In this document: piece by piece, positions 43,122 through 50,988 of the stretch
How positions within the stretch are numbered: position 1 is the first letter of the stretch
Layout: each line of letters begins with the position of its first letter
Assembly: GCF_000211815.1 (NCBI RefSeq)
Contig: NZ_GL890973.1
Location: forward strand, 56,231-120,230
Reading direction: 5' to 3'
DNA length: 64,000 nt
From: Moorena producens 3L
GTDB lineage: Bacteria > Cyanobacteriota > Cyanobacteriia > Cyanobacteriales > Coleofasciculaceae
Notes under the pieces: generated by a model
What the model was told of the DNA's origin: nothing
The model's input: only the letters and a program-made list of their open reading frames with translations
Databases searched by the model: none
Translations under genes and position numbers: made by a program

Positions 43122-43374
43122 CTAGTTCTTCCTGATTGGGAGAGTAGCCTTTATTTTGGGTATGGGTAGCTTGAGAATGGTTAATCTGTTCCATTAAATG
43201 GCTATTTTGTAATACATACAAGGTTTCTTGTTGTTGTTCCAAATCTTCGGCACTAATAATAATAAAGTATCCCTGATTGGGATCGGTTATTTTGAGGGTA
43301 GTATGGTGATTGATGACTTGTTTAATAAAGTCTTGGATGTTAGTTTTAAATTGCTTGATAGGGATAGAGTTCAC
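43102..43374 (-). CDS. yefM: YefM/Phd-family antitoxin
   Basis: This antitoxin binds and neutralises YoeB and represses its own promoter. The likely start is GTG 43374 (protein MNSIPIKQFKTNIQDFIKQV), preceded by GAGGAAAAAATC. An ATG at 43407 would add 11 residues encoded across the operator palindrome and is less likely. The 90-residue product has the Phd/YefM N-terminal DNA-binding part with ITDPNQGYFIIISAEDLEQQ and a flexible C-terminal toxin-binding tail (YSPNQEELDDILSI). Confidence 0.9.
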   Translation of the reverse strand: MNSIPIKQFKTNIQDFIKQVINHHTTLKITDPNQGYFIIISAEDLEQQQETLYVLQNSHLMEQINHSQATHTQNKGYSPNQEELDDILSI

Positions 43375-43389
43375 GATTTTTTCCTCATT

Positions 43390-43403
43390 TATACTTAAGT
43401 ATA
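43390..43403. promoter_or_regulatory. Likely YefM operator
   Basis: TATACTTAAGTATA is a perfect 14-bp palindrome located 16-29 bp upstream of the GTG start of yefM. Autorepression through such palindromes is known for YefM-YoeB. The M2 element d begins only 12 bp further upstream. Confidence 0.6.
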
Positions 43404-43414
43404 GCAAGTTAATA

Positions 43415-43546
43415 TAGCGGTTTTAAATTAGGTGAGGTAAAAGTTTGTTGGTGTTAGGGAGCAGGGAGCAGGGAGCAGGGAGCAGTAAAGCCAGAAGAGG
43501 GAAGAGAGAAAAAATTATCTGTACCTGATTAGGTAACAAAGCGCTA
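43415..43546. mobile_element. MITE family M2, copy d
   Basis: A 132-bp element from TAGCGGTTTTAAATTAGGTG to AACAAAGCGCTA, flanked by TA on both sides. It has inner GTGAGGTA/GTACCTGAT ends and a GGGAGCA heptamer array (43457-43486). It lies immediately upstream of the toxin-antitoxin promoter. Confidence 0.85.
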
Positions 43547-44223
43547 TATTTGCTTGAGTTAGTTGTATGCATTCATCTCAAGTCGGGTTGAATACTCATA
43601 ATAAAAGTTGATCGAAGGCAAAGGGCAGAAGGCAGCTTTGCTGAAGTAAAAGAATAAGGTTTCAAGGGAATGGTGCGATGGGCTACGCGCAGCCAAAGGC
43701 GATTGATCTTAGGTCAAGCTTCGCGATGAAGCGTTCGTAAAGCGTGGCCCAAAGGCCTCAGCTTCCGCTAAATGCGATCGCTTTTAGGGGTTCCAAAGGA
43801 GCATCGCAACGGTGACACGGCAGCAAGGTTGTGAGTAGAGCCTATGTGCCCACTATGATGTAAACCTAAGAGTTTTTTTCTTATCAAATAAAATTATGAT
43901 TTTTTTCTCTTATCAAATAAAATTTTGGCTCTTTTTACTCTCTTGCTTTTTGCGTCTTGCTTCCATCACTTTTACTACAACCAGTGTATTGACATTCTAG
44001 ATACAAACACTATAGTAGTTTATAGGAATAAGCTAGGCAGCATTTACCTTAAAATAAAATGATTTGTGATAATTTTTGTTTCCTAATTCCAATTGCCTTT
44101 CCTATATATATCGTTTTTCATAACTATGAGGTACATAGGTGCGCTTTCCGTTGGTGACTTAAATTTACCAACAGAAAGCGCACCTTTACAAATATGAAAT
44201 GCATCCCACTATTAACGGTTGAC
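43547..44223. other. Intergenic with partial repeats and half an M2 element
   Basis: No gene is supported. Positions 43680-43760 contain GGCTACGCGC and TTCGCGATGAAGCG-type short repeats. A near-duplicate of TTTTTTTCTCTTATCAAATA lies at about 43875 and 43910. A solo M2 left end (TATCGTTTTTCATAACTATG then AGGTAC) at 44110-44134 is followed by a P1 palindrome at 44138-44184 (GGTGCGCTTTCCGTTGGTGA/..CCAACAGAAAGCGCACC). The last bases lead to the next start. Confidence 0.6.
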
Positions 44224-44643
44224 ATGACCACAAATAAAAAAACGATAAACCCACAAAAACCCAGTAGGAAAACTCAAGGTGTAACACAATTATCAACTAG
44301 ACCAAAAACAAGGTCTGGGAAGGTTATTAATGAACTGCTTATCAACATTTGGGAGCCCTTGGATCAGCTTGGAAAAGCTTTAATAGGTGACCTCTGGCGA
44401 GATGTCTATTTAACAATTCAGGATGCCATTGGTCTTGGGATCCTATACGTTATTTTCGGCTGGATATTTCATTGGATAACTAAAGAAAATTTTACAAGCT
44501 TTGATCAATGTTGGAATACCTGGAGCGTTTGGGAAGTAAACCGCTACTTCTGCCTTGTTGTTGTTTTGTTAGCTTTTAGCTCCTGTATTACCTTATGTGG
44601 TCGAATCCTCAAACGCTTATTAAAAGATATGATTAATCTATGA
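44224..44643 (+). CDS. Hypothetical membrane protein (cassette gene 1)
   Basis: A 139-residue protein if started at ATG 44224 (MTTNKKTINPQKPSRKTQGV); an upstream ATG at 44194 lies next to the P1 palindrome and adds 10 residues. The N-terminus is basic and polar. Two transmembrane helices are predicted at about residues 64-84 (AIGLGILYVIFGWIFHWITK) and 105-125 (YFCLVVVLLAFSSCITLCG). The C-terminus is basic. I recognise no family. The next gene follows after 16 bp, so they form a probable operon. Confidence 0.7.
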   Translation: MTTNKKTINPQKPSRKTQGVTQLSTRPKTRSGKVINELLINIWEPLDQLGKALIGDLWRDVYLTIQDAIGLGILYVIFGWIFHWITKENFTSFDQCWNTWSVWEVNRYFCLVVVLLAFSSCITLCGRILKRLLKDMINL

Positions 44644-44659
44644 CGCTATAACTAAGTTA

Positions 44660-45802
44660 GTGAATATGTCTACAGTTAAACGCGAAGAAATTAGTCTCTA
44701 CCAAGAAGCCAAAGCTAGTTTAAGTTCCCTGTTTTGGCAAACAGCCCAAGTCTTTACTAGTTTACTAGTAATATTCTTGTTCGCTGGTGGCAAACCTCCC
44801 GGTTGGTTAGTCACCACCAGCTTTGTCGTCGGTACTGTATTTGTTTTTTGGAGAGAAAACAAGCGAACTAAGGATGGATCAAGTGAACATAAACAAATAA
44901 ATAATAACGAGCATAAACCAAACAAATCTATGGTTCCCACTTATAAGAGTTACAAGCAAAGGAAAGCTAATCAAGTTCTGAGACGATCAATTGCAGAGAA
45001 AGAAACTACTATAGATGACCAGAGTGATGCCAAGTTTAACGCTAGTGCTAACTACTTCGAAAAAGCTGATTATGTTAGTAGTGAACAAAGCTATGCTAAG
45101 CAAACTAATATGGATAGAGACTCGAAAATACAGAAATGGCAAAACTATTTTAATTTTGCATTAATTATAATCATTTTTACGGCACCACTATTTACTTTTG
45201 GAATCAAAGAATTGGGGAAAAAAAATTATAAAATATATAAAAATAATCAAGGAATGATTGCTGAAATAAATAGTAAACCTCTTGTTTATTCTTCTCCAGT
45301 AATTTCACAAATTCCGACAGATGATAACCCTGAAAAAACTCAAAAATTATCTAAATCAGTTGAACCCCAACTAGTTGAACCTATAGAAGTTGAAAATAAA
45401 GGTATTATATATAATTTTAAAAATTGCCAAAAATCCTTAAATGTAAATTCAAGTACTCAATCCATAAGTTGTGCTATATTAATTACAAGCACTAAAGAAA
45501 ATGTTCAGTTGCGTTTATATTCCAATCGCACTTCTTCTCAAAGAAGTAGACTATTGGATCAAGGTAAAGAATATGTAGCCACAAAAGTTGAATTTGGTAC
45601 ATACAGTAGTAATCGCATAGGTTATGTAAAAAATAGCTTGATTAAGGATGTACCGATAGAAGCCATTATTGATTTTGATGGAGTTCCACTAGAATTAAAC
45701 CAGATAGATATCCTGCAATTTACATCCTATTTAGAGAGTTCTTATTACAAAGGTAAACTCAATACTGAATTACGTAATTTGCCGGTTATTCCGGAAAAAT
45801 AG
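44660..45802 (+). CDS. Hypothetical membrane protein (cassette gene 2)
   Basis: A 380-residue protein. The N-terminus carries a hydrophobic hairpin (about residues 26-43 and 48-66: QVFTSLLVIFLFAGGKPPGW, TTSFVVGTVFVFWREN). A polar low-complexity linker rich in Lys, Asn and Ser runs to about 160, a third helix lies at about 167-186 (FNFALIIIIFTAPLFTFGIK), and a soluble, beta-rich C-terminal domain (about 235-380) lacks recognisable motifs. The 3' half is clearly more AT-rich than neighbouring genes, which hints at transfer. A second ATG two codons downstream (44666) is also possible. Function unknown. Confidence 0.7.
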   Translation: MNMSTVKREEISLYQEAKASLSSLFWQTAQVFTSLLVIFLFAGGKPPGWLVTTSFVVGTVFVFWRENKRTKDGSSEHKQINNNEHKPNKSMVPTYKSYKQRKANQVLRRSIAEKETTIDDQSDAKFNASANYFEKADYVSSEQSYAKQTNMDRDSKIQKWQNYFNFALIIIIFTAPLFTFGIKELGKKNYKIYKNNQGMIAEINSKPLVYSSPVISQIPTDDNPEKTQKLSKSVEPQLVEPIEVENKGIIYNFKNCQKSLNVNSSTQSISCAILITSTKENVQLRLYSNRTSSQRSRLLDQGKEYVATKVEFGTYSSNRIGYVKNSLIKDVPIEAIIDFDGVPLELNQIDILQFTSYLESSYYKGKLNTELRNLPVIPEK

Positions 45803-45995
45803 AAATTATCTAATTTACAAATAGGTTATAGCGGTTTTTAATTAGGTGAGGTACAAATTTTAGGGTTTTAGGGAACAGTGGCGTAGGGTGCGTGATAAGA
45901 CGGGCTCCCCTTGATTTTCCCCCTGTTGACATCGGTTGAGATAGCCCGGCCCGTAACGCACCACCGGGTCAAACTAGAGATCCTTCCCCCTTGCC
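45803..45995. repeat. Intergenic with solo M2 left end
   Basis: TAGCGGTTTTTAATTAGGTG then AGGTAC (45829-45852) matches the left end of M2; no right end is found. Positions 45880-45970 contain GTAGGGTGCGTGA and CCCGTAACGCACC, related to the duplicated unit at 46861. Confidence 0.6.
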
Positions 45996-46607
45996 TCAGC
46001 GCAACCCTATAAATAATTTGTCTGTAGATATCTTAAGATTAGTAAAAAGCGAAGATTTGAGACAATCCCCTCTACGGAACATTACTTTCTGATATTGATC
46101 ATTTACCAAACAGCAGACCGTTACCGTCGGTTGTTTCGGGCTACCAATAAAATATTTTCCGCCAATACCGAGATAATCGACAATCCAGTATTCTGGAATG
46201 CCCAAAGCTTCGTAATCTTCATACTTACGAGCATAATCATTCTGCCAGTTTGTACTAACGACTTCAACCACAAGTTTTACAGTAGTACCCAGAGTTATAA
46301 CTGGTTCCCTTGCCCAAAGTGGTTCGTTGACCAATTCTCCCTCATCAAGGACAACAAGATCTGGTCTGAAAGCGTTGAAGGTTCCCAAGGGCTGAATTAA
46401 ACAGCGGTGTGGGATAAAATAAGGTACATCTAAACGATCTATTTCTACGTTAAGCTTTCGGCTAATCAACGCCACGACTTGCTCGTGGGGGCCAGTTGGT
46501 TCCATCTCAATTAGCTCTCCATCAATGAGTTCGTACCGTTGATCGTCTCCATACTGAGCAATAAATTCTTCTGGACTGATACCGGTTGTGGTTGCTGATA
46601 AAATCAT
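45996..46607 (-). CDS. Uma2-family (DUF820) endonuclease-like protein
   Basis: The second Uma2 protein of the window, 203 residues and without the coiled-coil tail. Key positions are visible: RYELIDGELIEMEPTGPHEQ, FRPDLVVLDEG (Asp), VKLVVEVVSTNWQNDYARKY (Glu and Lys region) and YEALGIPEYWIVDYLGIGGK. This matches the PD-(D/E)XK layout well. It shares the fold but little sequence with the protein at 41019. Start ATG 46607 is followed by MILSATTTGISPEEFIA, usual for the family. Confidence 0.92.
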   Translation of the reverse strand: MILSATTTGISPEEFIAQYGDDQRYELIDGELIEMEPTGPHEQVVALISRKLNVEIDRLDVPYFIPHRCLIQPLGTFNAFRPDLVVLDEGELVNEPLWAREPVITLGTTVKLVVEVVSTNWQNDYARKYEDYEALGIPEYWIVDYLGIGGKYFIGSPKQPTVTVCCLVNDQYQKVMFRRGDCLKSSLFTNLKISTDKLFIGLR

Positions 46608-46860
46608 AGAGCGGTCTCCTACTAAAACCTTACTGTTATCAACACCTAACTAAAATGTAAGCTATCAGCTTATGCGCTACTTGAGGTGCTTTTGAATAAA
46701 ACAGGTAAGCATTGCTTTAATCTGAGTTAAGCCACAGCATCGTTCGCACAGCGTGGCCGTTCGCGTAGCGTGGCCAAAAGGCCAAAAGGCCAAGGCCAAA
46801 GCCTGTGCCACGGCTGACAGCTGAACACTGACAGCATGAACATTTGGATTGATGCCCAAC
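46608..46860. other. Intergenic with short repeats
   Basis: No credible gene. Positions 46745-46795 contain GCGTGGCCGTTCGCGTAGCG and repeated AAAGGCC units; positions 46810-46830 contain CTGACAGCTGA units. Confidence 0.5.
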
Positions 46861-47100
46861 TGCCTCCAACATTAGCAACAAGCCCTTGGGTGGTGCGTTA
46901 CGGGACGGGCTATTTCAATACTAGCGCTAGGTTTTAACATGAGGGCAAGCCCGCCCCTAACTCACCCTACGCACGACGCACGACTGCCTCCAACATTAGC
47001 AGCGAGCCCTTGGGTGGTGCGTTACGGGACGGGCTATTTCAACACTAGCGCTAGGTTTTAACATGAGGGCAAGCCCGCCCCTAACTCACCCTACGCACTA
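46861..47100. repeat. 124-bp tandem duplication
   Basis: The sequence TGCCTCCAACATTAGCA... (46861) repeats from 46985 with an offset of 124 bp and few differences over about 115 bp. Each copy contains GGTGGTGCGTTACGGGACGG and ends CACCCTACGCAC, so each is itself bounded by a rough inverted repeat of the GTGCGT/ACGCAC type. No coding potential is seen. Confidence 0.9.
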
Positions 47101-47144
47101 TCACCTACTATTTATAAGTGTTCAACGGAACATGATCTGAGCAA

Positions 47145-48779
47145 TTAACTTAACTGAGCGACTACCTGATTTGCCAATAAGGTTTCATTGGTAAGTAAAT
47201 CATCTACAGTAACTCTCAAGTAACGTTCACCATCAACTTGAAACTGGAGTTTAATGCGATCGCTTCCGGGATTGCCCAGGGGTGTTAATTTAGCCACACT
47301 TCTTGCCCCATCCCTATCATTGAGGGGTTGCACAGCGTTTTCGCCCTGGCCTAACTGACGAGTAATTAAGCGATCGCCTTCAAAATAAATCTCTGTGCCA
47401 CCAGTTTGGGAGCCTAACTCTCCTAAAATTAGCTCTATACTCGGTTGATTCTCTACCGATGCTCCTAAGAATAGTTCTACTGGCTCACTCATGGGGTAAG
47501 GCTGTCCTTCTCTAATGATTGAGTGCCAGTTGTGACGCTTTAACCGTCTATCCCAATAGCGAATTCCGTAGCTATGGTAGAGGAAATCTTGGACTTCGAT
47601 ACCTTGGCTGAGCTGAAGTGCGCCAGTTGCGATCGCTTCAAAAGGTTTTTGGCAACGAACCTTGCTTGAATCGAAATACCGGTTTACCCATGCCTGAACT
47701 GCTGGGATCTTCACCGTCCCACCCACTAACAAGACACCATCTATATCTGGCACTTCTATACCGCTGCGTCTTGCCTGTTGCAGCACTTCCGTCATCTTAT
47801 CATCAAGGGTATCAAAAAACTGGTGTTCTTTGAGAATAGTTTCAAAAGTCTCCCGGTCTAGTTTTAGTTCGTAACTCTCAAAGGTTTCATCATTAAAATA
47901 GACTTCTGTAGCTTCAGACTGCTCAGATAGTTGAATTTTCAGGCGTTCTGCTAGTCGAGTAGTCAAAGGCGATCGCATTAACCCTTGAGTTTCCACAAAA
48001 TAATCCACCAGCCAGTTATCAATATCTGTCCCACCCAAATTTTGTCCCACTTTCGCCAGCACACGGGCAATTTTCACCTTCTGGCTAGACCCTTCACCAA
48101 ATGACTTTTGCCCCCACTTAAGAATAAACCCGATAGGTTTTTTATTCCCTTGAGCCTCCTGATTCAGCTGCACCAGAGATAAATCCAGAGTGCCACCACC
48201 AAAGTCTATAACTAGTAGAGTATCCCCTTCCGCAATACCATAGCCCAAAGCAGCCGCTGTCGGTTCATCCAGCATCCTCACCTGTTCCACTGGCAAGGAT
48301 TGGCAGATTGCACTAAGCCAATGGCGGTAGGCTTCAAAGCTATCCACAGGCACAGTCAGAATCACCGATTCAATGGCAGAATCCCCCGCCTCGGACTGGA
48401 GGGCTGATAGGTCTTCAATAATTTGGTTGAGGAACCATTCCCCAACTTGTTCAAAGGTGATCACGGTGCCATCCAGTTCTGGCAGAAATCCCTGAACCTC
48501 AGCACCAATCCCCCGTTTGAAGCTGCGGAAGAATCGAGGGTCACTGCTGAGATCCAATCCGCGATCGCGTACTGCCTGTCCAACCATAACCTTACCCTGA
48601 GCCGCATCTTCCACATACACCAAACTCGGAATTAAGGGAGGATTTTGACTAAGTTGCAGTGCAAGTCCTGGTAAAGTGATGGTTTCTGGCGTTTCGGTGA
48701 CTGGGTTCCAGCGAGTGATTACCGTATTGCTCGTGCCAAAGTCAATAGCGTAGGACGTAGTACTGGTGCTAGGCATCAA
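47145..48779 (-). CDS. Hsp70-family (DnaK-like) protein
   Basis: An actin-fold ATPase of the Hsp70 superfamily but not canonical DnaK. The 544-residue product has phosphate 1 motif YAIDFGTSNTVI (about 11-22), LDEPTAAALGYG at about 168, phosphate 2 motif LLVIDFGGGTLDLSLVQL, and adenosine motif VLLVGGTVKIPAVQAWV at about 350. After it, about 150 residues form a short, divergent substrate-like region (HSYGIRYWDRRLKRHNWHSI). The long C-terminal lid of DnaK is absent. No DnaJ or GrpE is adjacent. Such Hsp70-like proteins are common in cyanobacteria; the client is unknown. Confidence 0.92.
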   Translation of the reverse strand: MMPSTSTTSYAIDFGTSNTVITRWNPVTETPETITLPGLALQLSQNPPLIPSLVYVEDAAQGKVMVGQAVRDRGLDLSSDPRFFRSFKRGIGAEVQGFLPELDGTVITFEQVGEWFLNQIIEDLSALQSEAGDSAIESVILTVPVDSFEAYRHWLSAICQSLPVEQVRMLDEPTAAALGYGIAEGDTLLVIDFGGGTLDLSLVQLNQEAQGNKKPIGFILKWGQKSFGEGSSQKVKIARVLAKVGQNLGGTDIDNWLVDYFVETQGLMRSPLTTRLAERLKIQLSEQSEATEVYFNDETFESYELKLDRETFETILKEHQFFDTLDDKMTEVLQQARRSGIEVPDIDGVLLVGGTVKIPAVQAWVNRYFDSSKVRCQKPFEAIATGALQLSQGIEVQDFLYHSYGIRYWDRRLKRHNWHSIIREGQPYPMSEPVELFLGASVENQPSIELILGELGSQTGGTEIYFEGDRLITRQLGQGENAVQPLNDRDGARSVAKLTPLGNPGSDRIKLQFQVDGERYLRVTVDDLLTNETLLANQVVAQLS

Positions 48780-48949
48780 TATTGATTCAACTTATCTTAT
48801 TAATATTATTTATTAATAAATATCAGTTTATGGACGAACTACTCAATAGCCAGGACACCTGTACCCAGGAAGACAGTTTAGCAATCCGTGTCGGAATTGT
48901 GATAATTTTTGATGCCATATTCCCGATTCCCTTTGCTATTGCACTACAG

Positions 48950-50572
48950 TTATCCCGTAGTTGAAACATCTAACTCTTGCCTAAAGCTTAGCCATGCTCT
49001 CATAGCCTCTGGATTAGATGCTACTCCTTTTTGCATCAAAATCACACCATCTTTAAAACCAATGATGCCATACTCGTTAGTCTTGGTGACCCGGTCAATC
49101 ATGTTAACTAAAGAGCGCAACCGCTGACCATCATGCTTAAAGGCAATTTGATAGCGTTGTAACCGCCATAAATCTGCGATCGCATAATCCACCTTCACCA
49201 CCTCGCCATTATCATTGCGCAACTGTAAATCCCCTAAGCGGATGATTTCCCGACGTCCTGACAGATGAGGGACTAGATAGGTAGTAGCTGAGACACTAGC
49301 ATTTGCAGGAATCTGAGCCAGTAATGACCGAATCGACCCCACACGAGACCACTGTTGGGTTAAGGGCACATAGACGAAGGGTTGGTAGGAATCGGGAAGG
49401 AGGAAATAAAAGGTTCGATTTGGGCTAGAGGTAATAGTCAACACTACCGCAAGGGTTAGACAAAAAATCCAAAAGCGCCGAAACTTAGACCTAGCCGAGA
49501 TCACAGCTTGACTAAATTGGGTATGAGCTGACCACCAAAGTATCGCGCCATAGAATAGCCCAGGTACTACGGTCATCGCATAGCGGATATTAATCGCAAG
49601 CACTGATTGACCTTTACCCAACAGAAGTTTTAGCAAGGGAAATGCTGCGATAGACCAAGAAGCGGGAGCAATAGCTGGTATAAATGCTAATGGTAACCAT
49701 TGACCTAATAAATACTGAATGGTGCCAAAAAAGGGAGTAAACAGTTCTACTAGTAAACGCCAAGGATTAGTCAGCATACCCTTAATAATTTCCAGAGTAG
49801 ACGCCTCATCCCCATCAGCGTACTGACCAAAACGCTCGATCATGAACCGTTGAGAAATATCTTCCGAAAATAGGGGCATAATTAGATTGGTCAAGACAAG
49901 TATGTAACCGAAACTGAGGGTACAAACTGCCAGACCAATGCGAGGGTAGCGCCGACTGACTATTAAATAGAATCCCACACCAAACAAACCTATCCCGGAA
50001 TCTTCCCGTACAGCTAAAATCAAAATTGCCAGCAACCAAAACAGCCACCACCAGCGTTTTTCCATAGCTAGCAGTAGCCCAAATACAAATAGCGGAATTT
50101 GGCAGATGTCATGGAAATTGGCTAAGGTCGGACCGAGAATAGCATTAGCACAGTAAAAGCTAACCGTAATCATTGCTGCTAACATCGGTTGCAGATACTG
50201 TCTAGCCAGGATATACAAAACTACACCAGCAGCTGTTACCAACGTTACCTGCAAAACGGTTAGGGTAGCGGGAAATGGAAACAAAGCATATAACGGTAAC
50301 CAAAGTAACAGGGCGGGAGTAAAATGTTGCCCTAATCGGTGGTAATAGACATTTGGAACTTCCCCATTATGAACTACATTAGTAGACAGCTGGGATGAAA
50401 GAGTACTCTGAAAGAAGCTACCGTGAATTCCATTCCAGAAGACTTGATTAAAAATTCCTTGATCGTAGGAAGAATAAAAAGTATAGTGTCGATGTAGAGT
50501 AAAAATTAAGGTGAATAAAAAAAATGCGATCGCCGCAGTAATAACAAGTTTTAACCCAGGTTTTTTGGTCAT
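48950..50572 (-). CDS. DUF2079 integral membrane protein
   Basis: A 540-residue polytopic membrane protein with about 10-12 predicted helices. The N-terminal block HYTFYSSYDQGIFNQVFWNG and the downstream YHRLGQHFTPALLLWLPLYA region are the hallmarks of the DUF2079 family, which is distantly related to GT-C glycosyltransferases. A soluble segment follows at the C-terminus (IPANASVSATTYLVPHLSGR ... IVDYAIADLWRLQ style). Enzymatic activity has not been established for this family as far as I know. It is not linked to cell-wall genes here. Confidence 0.88.
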   Translation of the reverse strand: MTKKPGLKLVITAAIAFFLFTLIFTLHRHYTFYSSYDQGIFNQVFWNGIHGSFFQSTLSSQLSTNVVHNGEVPNVYYHRLGQHFTPALLLWLPLYALFPFPATLTVLQVTLVTAAGVVLYILARQYLQPMLAAMITVSFYCANAILGPTLANFHDICQIPLFVFGLLLAMEKRWWWLFWLLAILILAVREDSGIGLFGVGFYLIVSRRYPRIGLAVCTLSFGYILVLTNLIMPLFSEDISQRFMIERFGQYADGDEASTLEIIKGMLTNPWRLLVELFTPFFGTIQYLLGQWLPLAFIPAIAPASWSIAAFPLLKLLLGKGQSVLAINIRYAMTVVPGLFYGAILWWSAHTQFSQAVISARSKFRRFWIFCLTLAVVLTITSSPNRTFYFLLPDSYQPFVYVPLTQQWSRVGSIRSLLAQIPANASVSATTYLVPHLSGRREIIRLGDLQLRNDNGEVVKVDYAIADLWRLQRYQIAFKHDGQRLRSLVNMIDRVTKTNEYGIIGFKDGVILMQKGVASNPEAMRAWLSFRQELDVSTTG

Positions 50573-50675
50573 TTTTCCTTTGTCATTTGTCCTTGGTATT
50601 AAGCTCCAGAAAGTTTCGCTTTTTTAAAACTACTCTTGTTTTCAACACACCCTCACGCTTATCGGGAAAAAGATC
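50573..50675. other. Short intergenic region upstream of DUF2079 gene
   Basis: No feature is recognised between the start of the DUF2079 gene and MITE M2g. Confidence 0.4.
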
Positions 50676-50985
50676 TAGCGTTTCTCATAGCTATGAGGTA
50701 CAAATATTTTTTTACCTCTTGCCTCTTGCCTTCCCCTCCTGGGAGGGGTTAGGGGTGGGTTCCTCTTGCCTTCCCCTCCTGGGAGGGGTTAGGGGTGGGT
50801 TCCTCTTGCCTTCCCCTCCTGGGAGGGGTTAGGGGTGGGTTCCTCTTGCCTTCCCCTCCTGGGAGGAGTTAGGGGTGGGTTCCTCTTGCCTTCCCCTCCT
50901 GGGAGGGGTTAGGGGTGGGTTCCTCTTGTCTGCTCCCTGCTCCCTAAAGCCCATAATTTTGACCTCATTAGTTTGAGAATTGCTA
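50676..50985. mobile_element. MITE family M2, copy g, with five 40-bp tandem repeats
   Basis: The left end TAGCGTTTCTCATAGCTATG then AGGTAC and the right end GACCTCATTAGTTTGAGAAT then TGCTA delimit a 310-bp element. Inside are five nearly identical 40-bp units starting at 50731, 50771, 50811, 50851 and 50891, each with the palindrome CCCCTCCTGGGAGGGG. The fourth unit has one change (GAGGAG). It is longer than other M2 copies because of this expansion. Confidence 0.88.
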
Positions 50986-50988
50986 TAG

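Noticed and set aside
50731..50930. Possible CRISPR array
   Set aside because: Five 40-bp units follow each other with no spacer, inside a MITE.
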